Assembly: GCF_003574655.1 (NCBI RefSeq)
Contig: NZ_QNUM01000002.1
Span: 558,001 to 622,000, forward strand
Length of the DNA: 64,000 bases
Direction of reading: 5' to 3'
Source: Cohaesibacter haloalkalitolerans
GTDB lineage: Bacteria > Pseudomonadota > Alphaproteobacteria > Rhizobiales > Cohaesibacteraceae
In this document: in pieces, positions 17,024-25,491 of the stretch
How positions within the stretch are numbered: position 1 is the stretch's first letter
Layout of the letters: every line of letters starts with the position of its first letter
Translations under genes and position numbers: made by a program
The notes under the pieces: model-generated
Told to the model about the DNA's origin: nothing
The model's input: the letters and a program-made list of their open reading frames with translations, nothing else
Database searches by the model: none

Positions 17024-17734
17024 ATGAACGATCCCAAGACGCTGTCCGACTTTCCCATCGTCAAGAAATGGCCGGCACAGAATCCAGACGTGATCCAGCT
17101 CTATTCCTTCCCGACCCCCAATGGCGTCAAGGTGTCCATCGCGCTTGAGGAAATGGGCCTGCCCTATGAAGCCCACAAGGTGACACTGTCCGATGCCGAC
17201 GTGAAGAGCCCCGAGTTCCTGTCGCTGAACCCGAACAACAAGATTCCCGCCATCATCGATCCGCATGGGCCGGATGGCGACCCGATCGGCCTGTTCGAAT
17301 CTGCAGCCATCCTGCTCTATCTGTCGGACAAGACCGGCAAATTCATCGGCTCCACGGATCGCGACCGGGCCAAGGTCACCCAGTGGCTGATGTTCCAGAT
17401 GGGTGGCATCGGGCCTATGTTCGGGCAGTTGGGCTTCTTCGTGAAGTTCAAGGGCGCCGAGATCGAGGATCCACGCCCACGTCAGCGTTACATCGATGAG
17501 ACCAAACGCCTGCTCAACGTGTTGAACAACGAGCTGGCTGATCAAGACTGGATCGCCGGGGATTATTCGATTGCCGACATGGCAATTGCCCCTTGGCTGC
17601 GTCCGATCGTCGGGATCTATGAAGCTGCCGATCTGGTAGACTTCAACAGCTACACCAATGTGGTCGATTATCTCAAACGCTTCATGGACCGTCCTGCAGT
17701 ACAGAAGGGCGTGAATATTCCGCCGCGGGATTGA
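17024..17734 (+). CDS. Glutathione S-transferase, YghU/YfcG (Nu-class) type
   Basis: A 236-residue two-domain GST. The N-terminal thioredoxin-like domain has LYSFPTPNGVKVSIALEE, where the TPNG-K motif marks the YfcG/YghU/Ure2p group, and the cis-proline segment NNKIPAI followed by the glutathione-contacting LFESAAIL. The helical domain ends with IADMAIAPW. This group shows disulfide-bond reductase and peroxidase activity using two glutathiones. GGAGA precedes the ATG. A long terminator hairpin follows, so the gene is monocistronic. Confidence 0.92.
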   Translation: MNDPKTLSDFPIVKKWPAQNPDVIQLYSFPTPNGVKVSIALEEMGLPYEAHKVTLSDADVKSPEFLSLNPNNKIPAIIDPHGPDGDPIGLFESAAILLYLSDKTGKFIGSTDRDRAKVTQWLMFQMGGIGPMFGQLGFFVKFKGAEIEDPRPRQRYIDETKRLLNVLNNELADQDWIAGDYSIADMAIAPWLRPIVGIYEAADLVDFNSYTNVVDYLKRFMDRPAVQKGVNIPPRD

Positions 17735-17782
17735 TCCTGTCATGCCCGGTTGGTGTTGGCGAAACGACTGCACACCGGATCG

Positions 17783-17829
17783 ATCCGTCAGTCTTCAGGG
17801 CTCGCCCTCAAGGCTGGCGGATTTCTTTT
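17783..17829 (+). terminator. Rho-independent terminator of the GST gene
   Basis: An 18-bp stem (ATCCGTCAG... with ...CTGGCGGAT, two G-U pairs and one mismatch) closes on a CTCG loop and is followed by TTTCTTTT. Confidence 0.75.
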
Positions 17830-17849
17830 GAGCCCGGATACTGTCCGTT

Positions 17850-18617
17850 TCAGGCCACCTGTCCGAGATGATTGATGTCTGGCGAGATGGTTCGGTTCTT
17901 GCCCTGCTGCTTGGCGGTATACATCCTCATGTCAGCCTGCCCGAACAGGGTCTTGAAGTCCTTGGTTTCACCTGAGAGGGCGACACCGATACTGACCGAG
18001 AGGTCATGGCGCACGCCTTCTGTAGGCTCGAACGGCGTTGCCTCAATGGCCATGCGCACCTGCTCTGCCGCCTTGAAGGCTCCCTTGAAGTCGACATTGC
18101 GCAGGAATATGGCAAATTCCTCGCCGCCCATGCGGGCGATCAGATCGCCGTCTCTGGTTGCCGACGAGATCGTTCGGGCGATCAGCCTGAGGGCATCATC
18201 CCCGACCAGATGACCAAAGCTGTCGTTGATCTGCTTGAAATTGTCGACGTCGATGCACAGCATGGCACCGTTACCGCTCTGATGGGCGCATGTACCAACC
18301 GCTTCGACGAAATAGCGACGGTTCAGGAAACCGGTCATATAGTCATATCGCGCCTGCTTCTCCAGCTCGGCGTTGAGGCTTTCCATCTGGGAATGAGCCT
18401 GCTTGAGCTCTGCCAGCGCCTCATTGAGCTTGCGCCGCTGGCGATCAATTATGATGATGATCGGCAGGCCCGCAAGGATGGGTACCAGTGCGGCGATAAC
18501 CAGCCCCGCGATCGGAATATTCCCGAATATGAAATGCATCAGCAACGCTGTTGTCAGGACGGAAATGACGATTGAGCAAAGAGTAATATTGGCCAGTCTG
18601 AGCAATCGCTTTGTCAT
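17850..18617 (-). CDS. Membrane diguanylate cyclase (GGDEF)
   Basis: From the ATG at 18617 the protein has 255 residues: two adjacent transmembrane segments (about 9-31 and 34-57), a short coiled coil (about 60-88), and a GGDEF domain. The active-site loop GGEEF is at 164-168, and an RxxD inhibitory site (RDGD, 155-158) lies five residues before it, so the enzyme should make c-di-GMP and be subject to product inhibition. A longer form starting at 18725 is possible, but GGGGAT upstream supports 18617. No sensor domain beyond the membrane hairpin. Confidence 0.9.
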   Translation of the reverse strand: MTKRLLRLANITLCSIVISVLTTALLMHFIFGNIPIAGLVIAALVPILAGLPIIIIIDRQRRKLNEALAELKQAHSQMESLNAELEKQARYDYMTGFLNRRYFVEAVGTCAHQSGNGAMLCIDVDNFKQINDSFGHLVGDDALRLIARTISSATRDGDLIARMGGEEFAIFLRNVDFKGAFKAAEQVRMAIEATPFEPTEGVRHDLSVSIGVALSGETKDFKTLFGQADMRMYTAKQQGKNRTISPDINHLGQVA

Positions 18618-18986
18618 AGCGGACGAAAATCCCCAAGATATAGTCAGTCGCAGTTTAAACAGATAGATATAAAGCCGCCCCCAATACCCATAAATACGAC
18701 GCGATATATCCAAATTACAAGACATTCGACAAAGCCAGATTCTGGCCGCCGAATTCTCTATTTAAAGTTGCTTTTTGCCTGTCAACTTGAAACGCAACCA
18801 TTACAGGCTTCATTGGAACCACATTTTGATAGGCACAGAGTTTATTTCATTCAGAAAAGCTATAGACACATTTCAACTGCCCGGCTCTTTTAACGGGCGG
18901 TCGTGAATCAATCGTTAGCCGACGCCCTTAAAAGCGGCTCTATCTGGCAGATTTTCTTGCGGAGCCAATCCGGCGGTTACGATCTT

Positions 18987-19718
18987 TCAGGCAGAAAGGA
19001 CGCGCTGCAGCAGGCGGTCGGCCAACCGGTGCAGGATCAGGGTCATCGCCACGATCAGGAGCAGAGCTGCAAACATCAGGGCGATGCGCGAACGGGCGTT
19101 GGCCATCAGCATCAGATAGCCGAGCCCCCTGGACGACCCGATCCATTCCCCGATCACCGCTCCCGTCGGGGCATAGGTCACGGCGATGCGAATGCTCGCT
19201 GCCAGATGTGGCAGAGCGTGGGGCAAGCGCAGCCAGATTAGTTCCCGCAGGCGGCTGGCATGCGCGATGCGGGCCAGATCAAGGCTCTGTTGTGGTGTCG
19301 ACAGCATGCCATCGAGAAGGCCCGAGGCGATGGGAAAGAACACCAGCAGGATGGTCATGACCACCTTGGGTGCCATGCCATAGCCGAACCACAGCGTCAG
19401 GATCGGTGCCAGCACGAAAACGGGCACCGCCTGTGAGGCATTGAGCAGAGGCCGCAAGTTCATCCGCGCCACCGGTGACAGCATCATCAGGATGGCAAAG
19501 CCAACGCCCAGCAGAGCCCCTGTGACAAAGCCAAGCGCCACCTCGCCAAGGGTGACAAGACCATGGCTCGTCAGCAGCGCTCGGTCCGTCCAGAGCGCTT
19601 GCAGCACAGCACCGGGGCTGGGCAGAATGAAGGCGGGAAGCAGATGCAGGCTGGCACCACCCTGCCAGACAAGCAACAGAGCCAGAAATGGCAGCAGAGG
19701 ACGGAGGCGTCGGGTCAT
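18987..19718 (-). CDS. thiX: HMP/thiamine-precursor ABC transporter permease ThiX
   Basis: A 243-residue BPD-type inner-membrane permease with about six hydrophobic segments and an EAA-type loop (RIAHASRLRELIWLRLPHALP). Family members of the NMT1/TauC type pair with ThiY and ThiZ to import hydroxymethylpyrimidine or its precursors. It is the last gene of the thi operon; its start overlaps the thiZ stop by four bases, indicating translational coupling. Confidence 0.9.
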   Translation of the reverse strand: MTRRLRPLLPFLALLLVWQGGASLHLLPAFILPSPGAVLQALWTDRALLTSHGLVTLGEVALGFVTGALLGVGFAILMMLSPVARMNLRPLLNASQAVPVFVLAPILTLWFGYGMAPKVVMTILLVFFPIASGLLDGMLSTPQQSLDLARIAHASRLRELIWLRLPHALPHLAASIRIAVTYAPTGAVIGEWIGSSRGLGYLMLMANARSRIALMFAALLLIVAMTLILHRLADRLLQRVLSA

Positions 19719-20410
19719 ACCGCCCCCCTTATGTCGTCAAGCAGGCGCGTGGCTGTTATGGCAAGAGCCGGGTCGGCCAGATCATGGGGCTTGCTGCCAT
19801 CAAGGGCGGCCACCGGGTGAAGCGCCCTGTCCTTCAATAGCCAGATAGCGTCGCAGAGGCGCAACGCTTCGGCCGGATCATGGGTGACCAGCAGGACAGT
19901 CCGACCGGCAAACTGCTCATGGGCGAGATCCTGCATGGTCTGGCGCGTGGCCGGATCAAGCGCGGAAAAAGGTTCGTCAAGCAGGATGAGATCGGCCTCG
20001 CTCATCAAGGTTCGGGCCAACGCCACCCGCTGGCGCTGACCACCGGACAGGGCGCCCGGCCGGCGCGGCTCGTACCCGGCGAGCCCGACCGCCGCCAGCA
20101 GGTCCCGTGCCCGCGCCGGATCCGGATTGCGTCCGGCCAGTGTCTCAACCAGCATGACATTGTGCAGAACCGACAGGCGCGGCTGCATGAGGTCGGACTG
20201 CGCCATCCAGCCAACGCGGGCGGCTCCGTTGCGACTGCCTTCGAAACCAGCCTCGCACTGAAGCCCTCCCAGCAGCCGCAATAGCGTTGATTTGCCCGAG
20301 CCCGAAGGCCCGAGCAAGGCTGTCCAGCCTGTCCGCAGCGACAAGACAAACGGATCAATGAGCCGCTCCCCTTCCAGAGAGACCGTGCCGGACAGGCCGT
20401 AATGCGTCAT
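19715..20410 (-). CDS. thiZ: HMP/thiamine-precursor ABC transporter ATPase ThiZ
   Basis: A 231-residue ABC ATPase that powers ThiXY. Walker A is GPSGSGKST at 34-42, the signature is LSGGQRQRVALA, Walker B is LILLDEPFSALD, and the switch histidine is in VTHDPAEAL. It sits nine bases downstream of thiY and overlaps thiX. Confidence 0.92.
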   Translation of the reverse strand: MTHYGLSGTVSLEGERLIDPFVLSLRTGWTALLGPSGSGKSTLLRLLGGLQCEAGFEGSRNGAARVGWMAQSDLMQPRLSVLHNVMLVETLAGRNPDPARARDLLAAVGLAGYEPRRPGALSGGQRQRVALARTLMSEADLILLDEPFSALDPATRQTMQDLAHEQFAGRTVLLVTHDPAEALRLCDAIWLLKDRALHPVAALDGSKPHDLADPALAITATRLLDDIRGAV

Positions 20411-20419
20411 CAGTGCCCC

Positions 20420-21388
20420 CTACTCGTTTCCGAGTGCGCGGGTCACCGTATCCAGCGCAGGCACGGCATCAATCATGCCGATGTCAGCCAGATAGGCGCC
20501 GAAGGCCTGATACCGCTCCTTGTCGAGCGCCATCGGCTTAACCGAGAATTTCGGATAGGTATCGAACCATGCATCATGGTTGAGCTGGTCGTCGAGTTCA
20601 GCGGCATAGCCCTTGAACTCTTGCCATGTGCCTTCCGGATCCTTGGCGATCTCCTTGGCTGCACGGGCTGTGGCAGACAGGAACGCCTTGATGGCGGTGA
20701 AATCCGTGCGATCTGTCGAGGTTTCATAGATCAGCTCTTCATAACCCGGCACGCCATTCTCTTCGGGGAAGAAGCATTTCCCCTTGCGCCCGACCATGGC
20801 CATCTGGTGCAATTCGAAATTACGGAAAGCACCGCCGACGGCGTCCACCGTGCCTGCGGCAAGCGCCGAGGTCAGGGCGAAGTTGACATTGATGCTCTCC
20901 ACCTCTTCGGGTTCCACACCATTGGTGCGCAACATGCGGTGCATCAAGGCTTCCTCGATGCCCGGCACGGAGAAGCCGATACGGCCCCCCTTGAGGTCGG
21001 CAAGGCTCTTGATGGGGCCATCAGCGTCCACCATGACACAATAGAGCGGGCTATCGATCAGCGAGCCGACGCGGACCACGGGCAGGCCTTCCTTATGCTG
21101 CAAATAGAGCTGCGGCTGATAGGATACGCCAAGGTCTACTTCACCGGCAGCCGCCATCTTGGGCGGATCGGAGGGGTCGGCGGGGGCGATGATATCGACA
21201 TCCAGCCCGGCCTCGGCGAAATAGCCCCGTTGCTTGGCGATGATGATCGGGCCGTGATCGGGATTGACGAACCAGTCGAGCATCACCGAGAAAGGGGTTC
21301 CGGCGCTGGCTGGCAAGCTGAGGCCGACAAACAGGGCGGCGGTCGCCAGTGTTTTCATGGCCAGTGTCTTGAAAGAGAATTTCGTCAC
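20420..21388 (-). CDS. thiY: Periplasmic HMP-binding protein ThiY (NMT1/THI5-like)
   Basis: A 322-residue solute-binding protein with a Sec signal peptide (cleavage after about residue 29, ASAG). The mature part begins with the NMT1/THI5 segment MLDWFVNPDHGPIIIAKQRGYF and has PSDPPKMAAAGEVDLGVSYQP, typical of ThiY proteins that bind formyl-aminopyrimidine or HMP. It lies just after thiD, in line with salvage of the imported pyrimidine by ThiD. Confidence 0.92.
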   Translation of the reverse strand: MTKFSFKTLAMKTLATAALFVGLSLPASAGTPFSVMLDWFVNPDHGPIIIAKQRGYFAEAGLDVDIIAPADPSDPPKMAAAGEVDLGVSYQPQLYLQHKEGLPVVRVGSLIDSPLYCVMVDADGPIKSLADLKGGRIGFSVPGIEEALMHRMLRTNGVEPEEVESINVNFALTSALAAGTVDAVGGAFRNFELHQMAMVGRKGKCFFPEENGVPGYEELIYETSTDRTDFTAIKAFLSATARAAKEIAKDPEGTWQEFKGYAAELDDQLNHDAWFDTYPKFSVKPMALDKERYQAFGAYLADIGMIDAVPALDTVTRALGNE

Positions 21389-21392
21389 GGGG

Positions 21393-22190
21393 TCAGCTCC
21401 TCAGCATGAAAAAGTGATCCGTCGGGCCGTGGCCGGACCCGACATCGAGATTGGCGCTGCCAGCAATAGCCCTGGAAATATAGTCCTTGGCTTCTCGGGC
21501 TGCGGTGAGGCCATCACCGGAGAGGGCGAGCCGGGTGGCAAGCGCCGACGACAGGGAGCAGCCGGTGCCATGAGTGTTTTTCGTCTCGACACGCGGGGCC
21601 GAGATCCATTCCTGCGTGTCTTTCATCAGGAACAGGTCGGGACTGTCAGCCGAGCCTAGATGGCCGCCCTTCAGATAGACCGCCTGTGGGCCGAGAGACA
21701 GCAGCGCCCTGGCCTGAGCCAGCATGTCGTCGGTGCTCCTTGCCTCCATGGTGCCAAGAAGGTCTGCTGCCTCGGGCAGGTTTGGCGTGATGATGGTTGC
21801 CATGGGCACCAGCACGGCGCGCACGGCCTCGACCGCCTCATCGTTGAGCAACCGTGAGCCGCCCTTGGCGACCATCACCGGGTCCAGCACGATAGGGGCA
21901 GCACAGTCCCGGAGCACTTGCCCGACAGCCTCGACGGCACTGGATGTGCCCAGCATGCCGATCTTGATGGCATCAACGCGGATGTCGGCGAGAATGGCCT
22001 CGATCTGGGCGACGATGAAATCCGGGTCGGTCGGCACCCAGCCGCTCACCCCTTGGGTGTTCTGGGCCGTCATGGCGGCAATCACCGCCATGGCATAGCC
22101 GCCATTGGCAGAGATCGCCTTGAGGTCGGCCTGAATGCCGGCCCCGCCAGACGGATCAGAGCCGGCAATCGACAGGATATTCGGGATCAT
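21393..22190 (-). CDS. thiD: Hydroxymethylpyrimidine/phosphomethylpyrimidine kinase
   Basis: A 265-residue ribokinase-fold enzyme that phosphorylates HMP to HMP-P and then HMP-PP. The N-terminus ILSIAGSDPSGGAGIQADLK is diagnostic, and NTHGTGCSLSSA carries the catalytic anion-hole motif. The ATG overlaps the thiE stop codon (ATGA), so translation is coupled; a longer frame upstream only shadows thiE. Confidence 0.96.
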   Translation of the reverse strand: MIPNILSIAGSDPSGGAGIQADLKAISANGGYAMAVIAAMTAQNTQGVSGWVPTDPDFIVAQIEAILADIRVDAIKIGMLGTSSAVEAVGQVLRDCAAPIVLDPVMVAKGGSRLLNDEAVEAVRAVLVPMATIITPNLPEAADLLGTMEARSTDDMLAQARALLSLGPQAVYLKGGHLGSADSPDLFLMKDTQEWISAPRVETKNTHGTGCSLSSALATRLALSGDGLTAAREAKDYISRAIAGSANLDVGSGHGPTDHFFMLRS

Positions 22191-22801
22191 GCGGCCTCCC
22201 AGGCAGCCACCAGTTCGCGGGTTGCCGCTTCCGGATCGTCCGCTTCGGAAATGGCCGACACAATCGCGAGTCCGGCACAGCCTTCGGCCTTGACGCGGGG
22301 AATGTCGGCCAGCTTGACACCACCGATGCCAACGCATGGGAACGGTGCGGCACGAGCAATACGGCCCATGGTCTCAAGGCCGATCGGAGTGGCGTGGTTC
22401 TTTTTGGACAAGGTGGCGCGCACCGGTCCGCAGCCAATATAATCGAGCGTCCCTTCGGGCAGAGCGGCGGCGATGGCCAACTGCTGTTCATTTTCGATGG
22501 AAAGCCCGAGGATCCTGTCCGGCCCCAGAGCCTTGCGCATGGCAACCGGGTCGCCATCGGACTGGCCCATATGCAGGCCTGCGGCGCCGCTTGCCAACGC
22601 CACATTGAGGCGGTCATTGATGATGAGCGGCACGCCATACGCCTCAGCCAGCTTGTTGAGGCGCGTTGCCTGCTCGATCAGCACCTCATCGGGTGCGGTC
22701 TTGTCGCGCAGCTGGATGATGGATGCGCCGCCCTTCAGCGCGGCCAGCACAAGGGCATCATCGGGATTATGAGGGGTGACGAAATAGACGGAGAGATTCA
22801 T
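22187..22801 (-). CDS. thiE: Thiamine-phosphate synthase
   Basis: A 204-residue TIM-barrel enzyme joining HMP-PP and thiazole phosphate to thiamine phosphate. Conserved segments include QLRDKT, INDRLNVAL, GLHMGQSDGD and YIGCGPV, followed by the phosphate-binding VGIGGV. Overlaps of four bases with thiM upstream and thiD downstream mark a tightly coupled operon. Confidence 0.96.
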   Translation of the reverse strand: MNLSVYFVTPHNPDDALVLAALKGGASIIQLRDKTAPDEVLIEQATRLNKLAEAYGVPLIINDRLNVALASGAAGLHMGQSDGDPVAMRKALGPDRILGLSIENEQQLAIAAALPEGTLDYIGCGPVRATLSKKNHATPIGLETMGRIARAAPFPCVGIGGVKLADIPRVKAEGCAGLAIVSAISEADDPEAATRELVAAWEAA

Positions 22802-23586
22802 GATTCCTGTATCCTTGCGGCGCTTGAAAGCTGATCGGGGGTGATGGTGTAAAGCGCATCAATGAAGGCGGTGGCAAAGGAGCCCGGCGCAGAAGTGCTC
22901 TCGGCAGCAACCTCTCCGGCGAGACCATAATAGGCGATGGCGGCAGCGGTTGCTTCCAGATGCGGTTTGCCAACGATGAAGGAGGCAATCACACCATTGA
23001 GCGTGCAGCCGAGAGCGGTGACCAGCGGCATCATGGGATGGCCATTGTTCACCCGATAGGCGCGGGTGCCATCGGTGATGAAATCCTCAGGACCGGTGAC
23101 TGCGACAATCCCGTCAATGGAGCTGGCGAGCGCCCGGGCGCCCTCTTCGGCTGCCGTCACACTGTCGGAGCTGTCCGCCCCCTTGCCCTTGGTCATCTCA
23201 CCGCATAGTGCCAGGATTTCCGAGGCATTGCCGCGAATGACGGAAGGCTTGAGCGCCACCAGCGAGGCGGCGGTCTCACGCCGGAAAGCCGTCGCCCCGG
23301 CAGCAACCGGGTCGAGCACCCATGGCGTGCCGTTGTCATTGGCGCTTTCTGCCGCCACGATCATCCCGCGCACCCAGTCGGTGGAAAGGGTACCGATGTT
23401 GATGGTCAGGGCCGAAGCGATGGCGGCAAATTCGCCCGCTTCCTCTTCGGCATGCAGCATGGCAGGCGACGCCCCGGATGCGAGCAGCGCATTGGCCATG
23501 ACATTCATGGCGACATAGTTGGTGATATTCTGGATAAGTGGCGCTGTTTGGCGCATATGAGAGAGATATTGGCCCCAGTCGGTCAT
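22798..23586 (-). CDS. thiM: Hydroxyethylthiazole kinase
   Basis: A 262-residue ribokinase-like kinase that phosphorylates the thiazole alcohol for thiamine salvage. N-terminal PLIQNITNYVAMNVMANALLASGASPAM and central DPVAAGAT are family hallmarks, as is TALGCTLNGVIASF near the active site. AGTAGGAG precedes the ATG. It is the first gene behind the TPP riboswitch. Confidence 0.95.
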   Translation of the reverse strand: MTDWGQYLSHMRQTAPLIQNITNYVAMNVMANALLASGASPAMLHAEEEAGEFAAIASALTINIGTLSTDWVRGMIVAAESANDNGTPWVLDPVAAGATAFRRETAASLVALKPSVIRGNASEILALCGEMTKGKGADSSDSVTAAEEGARALASSIDGIVAVTGPEDFITDGTRAYRVNNGHPMMPLVTALGCTLNGVIASFIVGKPHLEATAAAIAYYGLAGEVAAESTSAPGSFATAFIDALYTITPDQLSSAARIQES

Positions 23587-23664
23587 TCTTCACTCCTACT
23601 GAGGCGGAAGAATTGACATCGGGTCGGTGCGGAAACCATCGGGCTCCCTTGGGACCAAAGCGCA

Positions 23665-23740
23665 ACTTCCTCCGCCAGTATGATCTGGTTCAGGTTCGAA
23701 GGGTTCATCTCAGCCCGGTCTCCCGGACGCCCCTGTTACG
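23665..23740 (-). ncRNA. TPP riboswitch (THI element)
   Basis: On the minus strand the leader reads GGGGCG..., then GGGCTGAGATGAACCC (the pyrimidine-sensor CTGAGA), then ACCTGAACCAGATCATACTGG and GGCGGAGGAA. These are the conserved TPP-aptamer blocks in order. It ends about 80 bases before thiM and should shut down thiMEDYZX when thiamine pyrophosphate is abundant. No clear terminator hairpin is visible, so control may be at translation initiation. Confidence 0.93.
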
Positions 23741-24064
23741 CGGCTGATTTAAGCGCAAACCCACGGCAATTACCAGTGCCGCTTTGCCTTTTTCTGTTCA
23801 GAGGAATGAAACCAATGGCTTGGCGACGGTCCTTCCACCCGCTCATGGCTCGGCAATAGGGCTCGCCAAGGCACGGAAAGCGTTGGGGATTTCGTCAGAA
23901 GGCAGGATCGGGTGGTCGCGATGCATCATCTTGTGCACAATGCAGCGCCGGACCAGAGCTGGTTCTGCGCGAAAGCACAGAAAAGCGCAGCCGAAAACCG
24001 GCGCGTCAAAGAACGTGCGGTTTCAAGAAAGCTTGATGATAGGAGGAAAATCACAGGGTAGAAA
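23741..24064. other. Intergenic region, no gene seen
   Basis: This stretch of about 320 bases between the riboswitch and tRNA-His must include the promoter of the thi operon near its left end. No coding sequence with a ribosome-binding site or family resemblance was found. Confidence 0.35.
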
Positions 24065-24141
24065 TGGTACAGTCGGGTGGATTCGAACCACCGACCTTCG
24101 GAGCCACAATCCGACGCTCTAACCAACTGAGCTACGACTGC
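24065..24141 (-). tRNA. tRNA-His(GTG) without encoded G-1
   Basis: Minus-strand cloverleaf: acceptor GCAGTCG pairing with CGACTGT, D-arm AGCTCAGTTGG, anticodon stem TCGGA/TCCGA around loop TTGTGGC (anticodon GTG), T-loop GTTCGAATC, encoded CCA at 24065-24067. The base before position 1 is T rather than G and the discriminator is A, the form known from a large alphaproteobacterial clade that lost the otherwise universal G-1. Confidence 0.95.
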
Positions 24142-24706
24142 ATAGCACCCTGTAGTGCGCGTTTTTTAGGGAAGCTTGGCGGAAAATGCAAGAGCAGAAA
24201 TCGGGACTTCCCACAGCTTGTCAAAAAAACGTCACCAGAGCCCGAATCTCTATGCCTGATCAGTGGTTTTGTGAACAACTCGGCAGAACTGGCAGCTTCA
24301 GAGGTGATGCCCGTGTCTCGCCTGTTGCGTGATTTCACCAATGATTCCATGAAATGACCGGGATGAATGCGCCGACCGCCAGTCCCGATGCGGGACAGTT
24401 GCTGCGTTCACGCCTTGGGTTGTTGCAATATACGAATTGGTGTCTGCCCTTTGCGAGGCCCTCCCAAAACCCACTTGGTCGCTCGCCTCGCCCGAGGCGT
24501 TCCGCTCAAAAGATGTGATTGAAGGCTCACTTCACTCCAATGCCGATTGGGGTCTGCCCTGTCACCAGAGGGCGGAGGGCGCGAAGCGCCGCAGCTCATC
24601 CCAATTCTGCAACAGCGCGGGCTCTTGCTACGGCACACAGTCATGCACCATCTTTGCAGCGCACAAGTCAGATGCGGAATCTTCCCGAGAGGCTGGACAG
24701 GAAGGA
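24142..24706. other. Long intergenic region with an imperfect direct repeat
   Basis: No convincing gene lies in these 565 bases. ATTGGTGTCTGCCCT at 24437-24451 recurs as ATTGGGGTCTGCCCT at 24546-24560 (14 of 15 identical, 109 bases apart), which may be the remains of a dispersed repeat. The composition around it is unlike the flanking genes. Confidence 0.4.
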
Positions 24707-25093
24707 CTATTCTTCCTCAGTCTTCTTGTCCGCTCCCTCTGCCATACGGCCAGCCATGGCCCCCAGTTCACCGGTAACATCGCTGAAGCGTTGCATCTGC
24801 GACTGGACATATCTGGTCTGGAGAGTGATGACATCCTGCAGGCTCTCGGCCTTGGTCAGCTCGGCCGCCAATGCAAAGGACGCCCGAATGCCCTCGTCGG
24901 TCGCAGAAAAGGCCGCTTTGTTGAAGTCGATCAGCTCACCGCGCAAACCTTCTGCCGGACCGGCGAAACGGTCTGCCGTCTGTTCGACAAGGCCATGCAG
25001 CGTTTCATAGGATTTGAGGGTCTGCTTGATACCCTTTTCCGCCATTTCGCGGAATTCGGAAGGAACGTCGAACAGTCTTTCGGACATGGCCAT
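24707..25093 (-). CDS. Phasin family protein
   Basis: A 128-residue, largely helical protein. From MAMSERLFDVPSEFREMAEKGIKQ through ALAAELTKAESLQDVITLQTRYVQSQMQRF it matches the phasin family, whose members coat polyhydroxyalkanoate granules; some act elsewhere as small chaperone-like proteins. The start at 25093 was chosen because CGGAGA lies upstream and it matches the family N-terminus. No PHA synthesis genes are in the window. Confidence 0.85.
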   Translation of the reverse strand: MAMSERLFDVPSEFREMAEKGIKQTLKSYETLHGLVEQTADRFAGPAEGLRGELIDFNKAAFSATDEGIRASFALAAELTKAESLQDVITLQTRYVQSQMQRFSDVTGELGAMAGRMAEGADKKTEEE

Positions 25094-25491
25094 GATGCGT
25101 CTCCGGCGATTCGGGGTTTGCAACGAAAGGAAAATTGTGCGTCGCAGCATAACAGCAATCATTTTGCAGCGCAACATCGTTGCGGCAATAGCTCACCAAG
25201 GTGACTGAAGCCCCCTCCGTTGGCCAGACACCTGAACCGAAACCGCTTGCGTGCAATCAGTTTTTGGCGATTTCCCTTGTAAAAATGACTATGCAGGCCG
25301 CGAACAATTGCTTTATAATTGGTTAACAGAACGAGCCTGGGCAGATTAACCATGCGGGCTCAAAAGCGAGGTTATTCCGCTCGAAATATTGGACCTCGCC
25401 AAACGAAAATGTCATAACGGTTTATTAACGCAATCATTTATCCGGAAACCTTTTGTTAAGGGTTTCCTTCAATGAGCAAGATTAAAGAACC
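25094..25491. other. Divergent promoter region between phasin and kinase genes
   Basis: This region of about 400 bases is AT-rich in its right half. It contains the CtrA-like box at 25414-25429 and additional TTAAC elements near 25322 and 25349. No gene was found. Confidence 0.4.
25414..25429 (+). promoter_or_regulatory. CtrA-like box before the PdhS-type kinase
   Basis: ATAA-N7-TTAAC matches the CtrA consensus TTAA-N7-TTAAC at all but the first base and lies 62 bases upstream of the kinase start codon. Confidence 0.45.
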
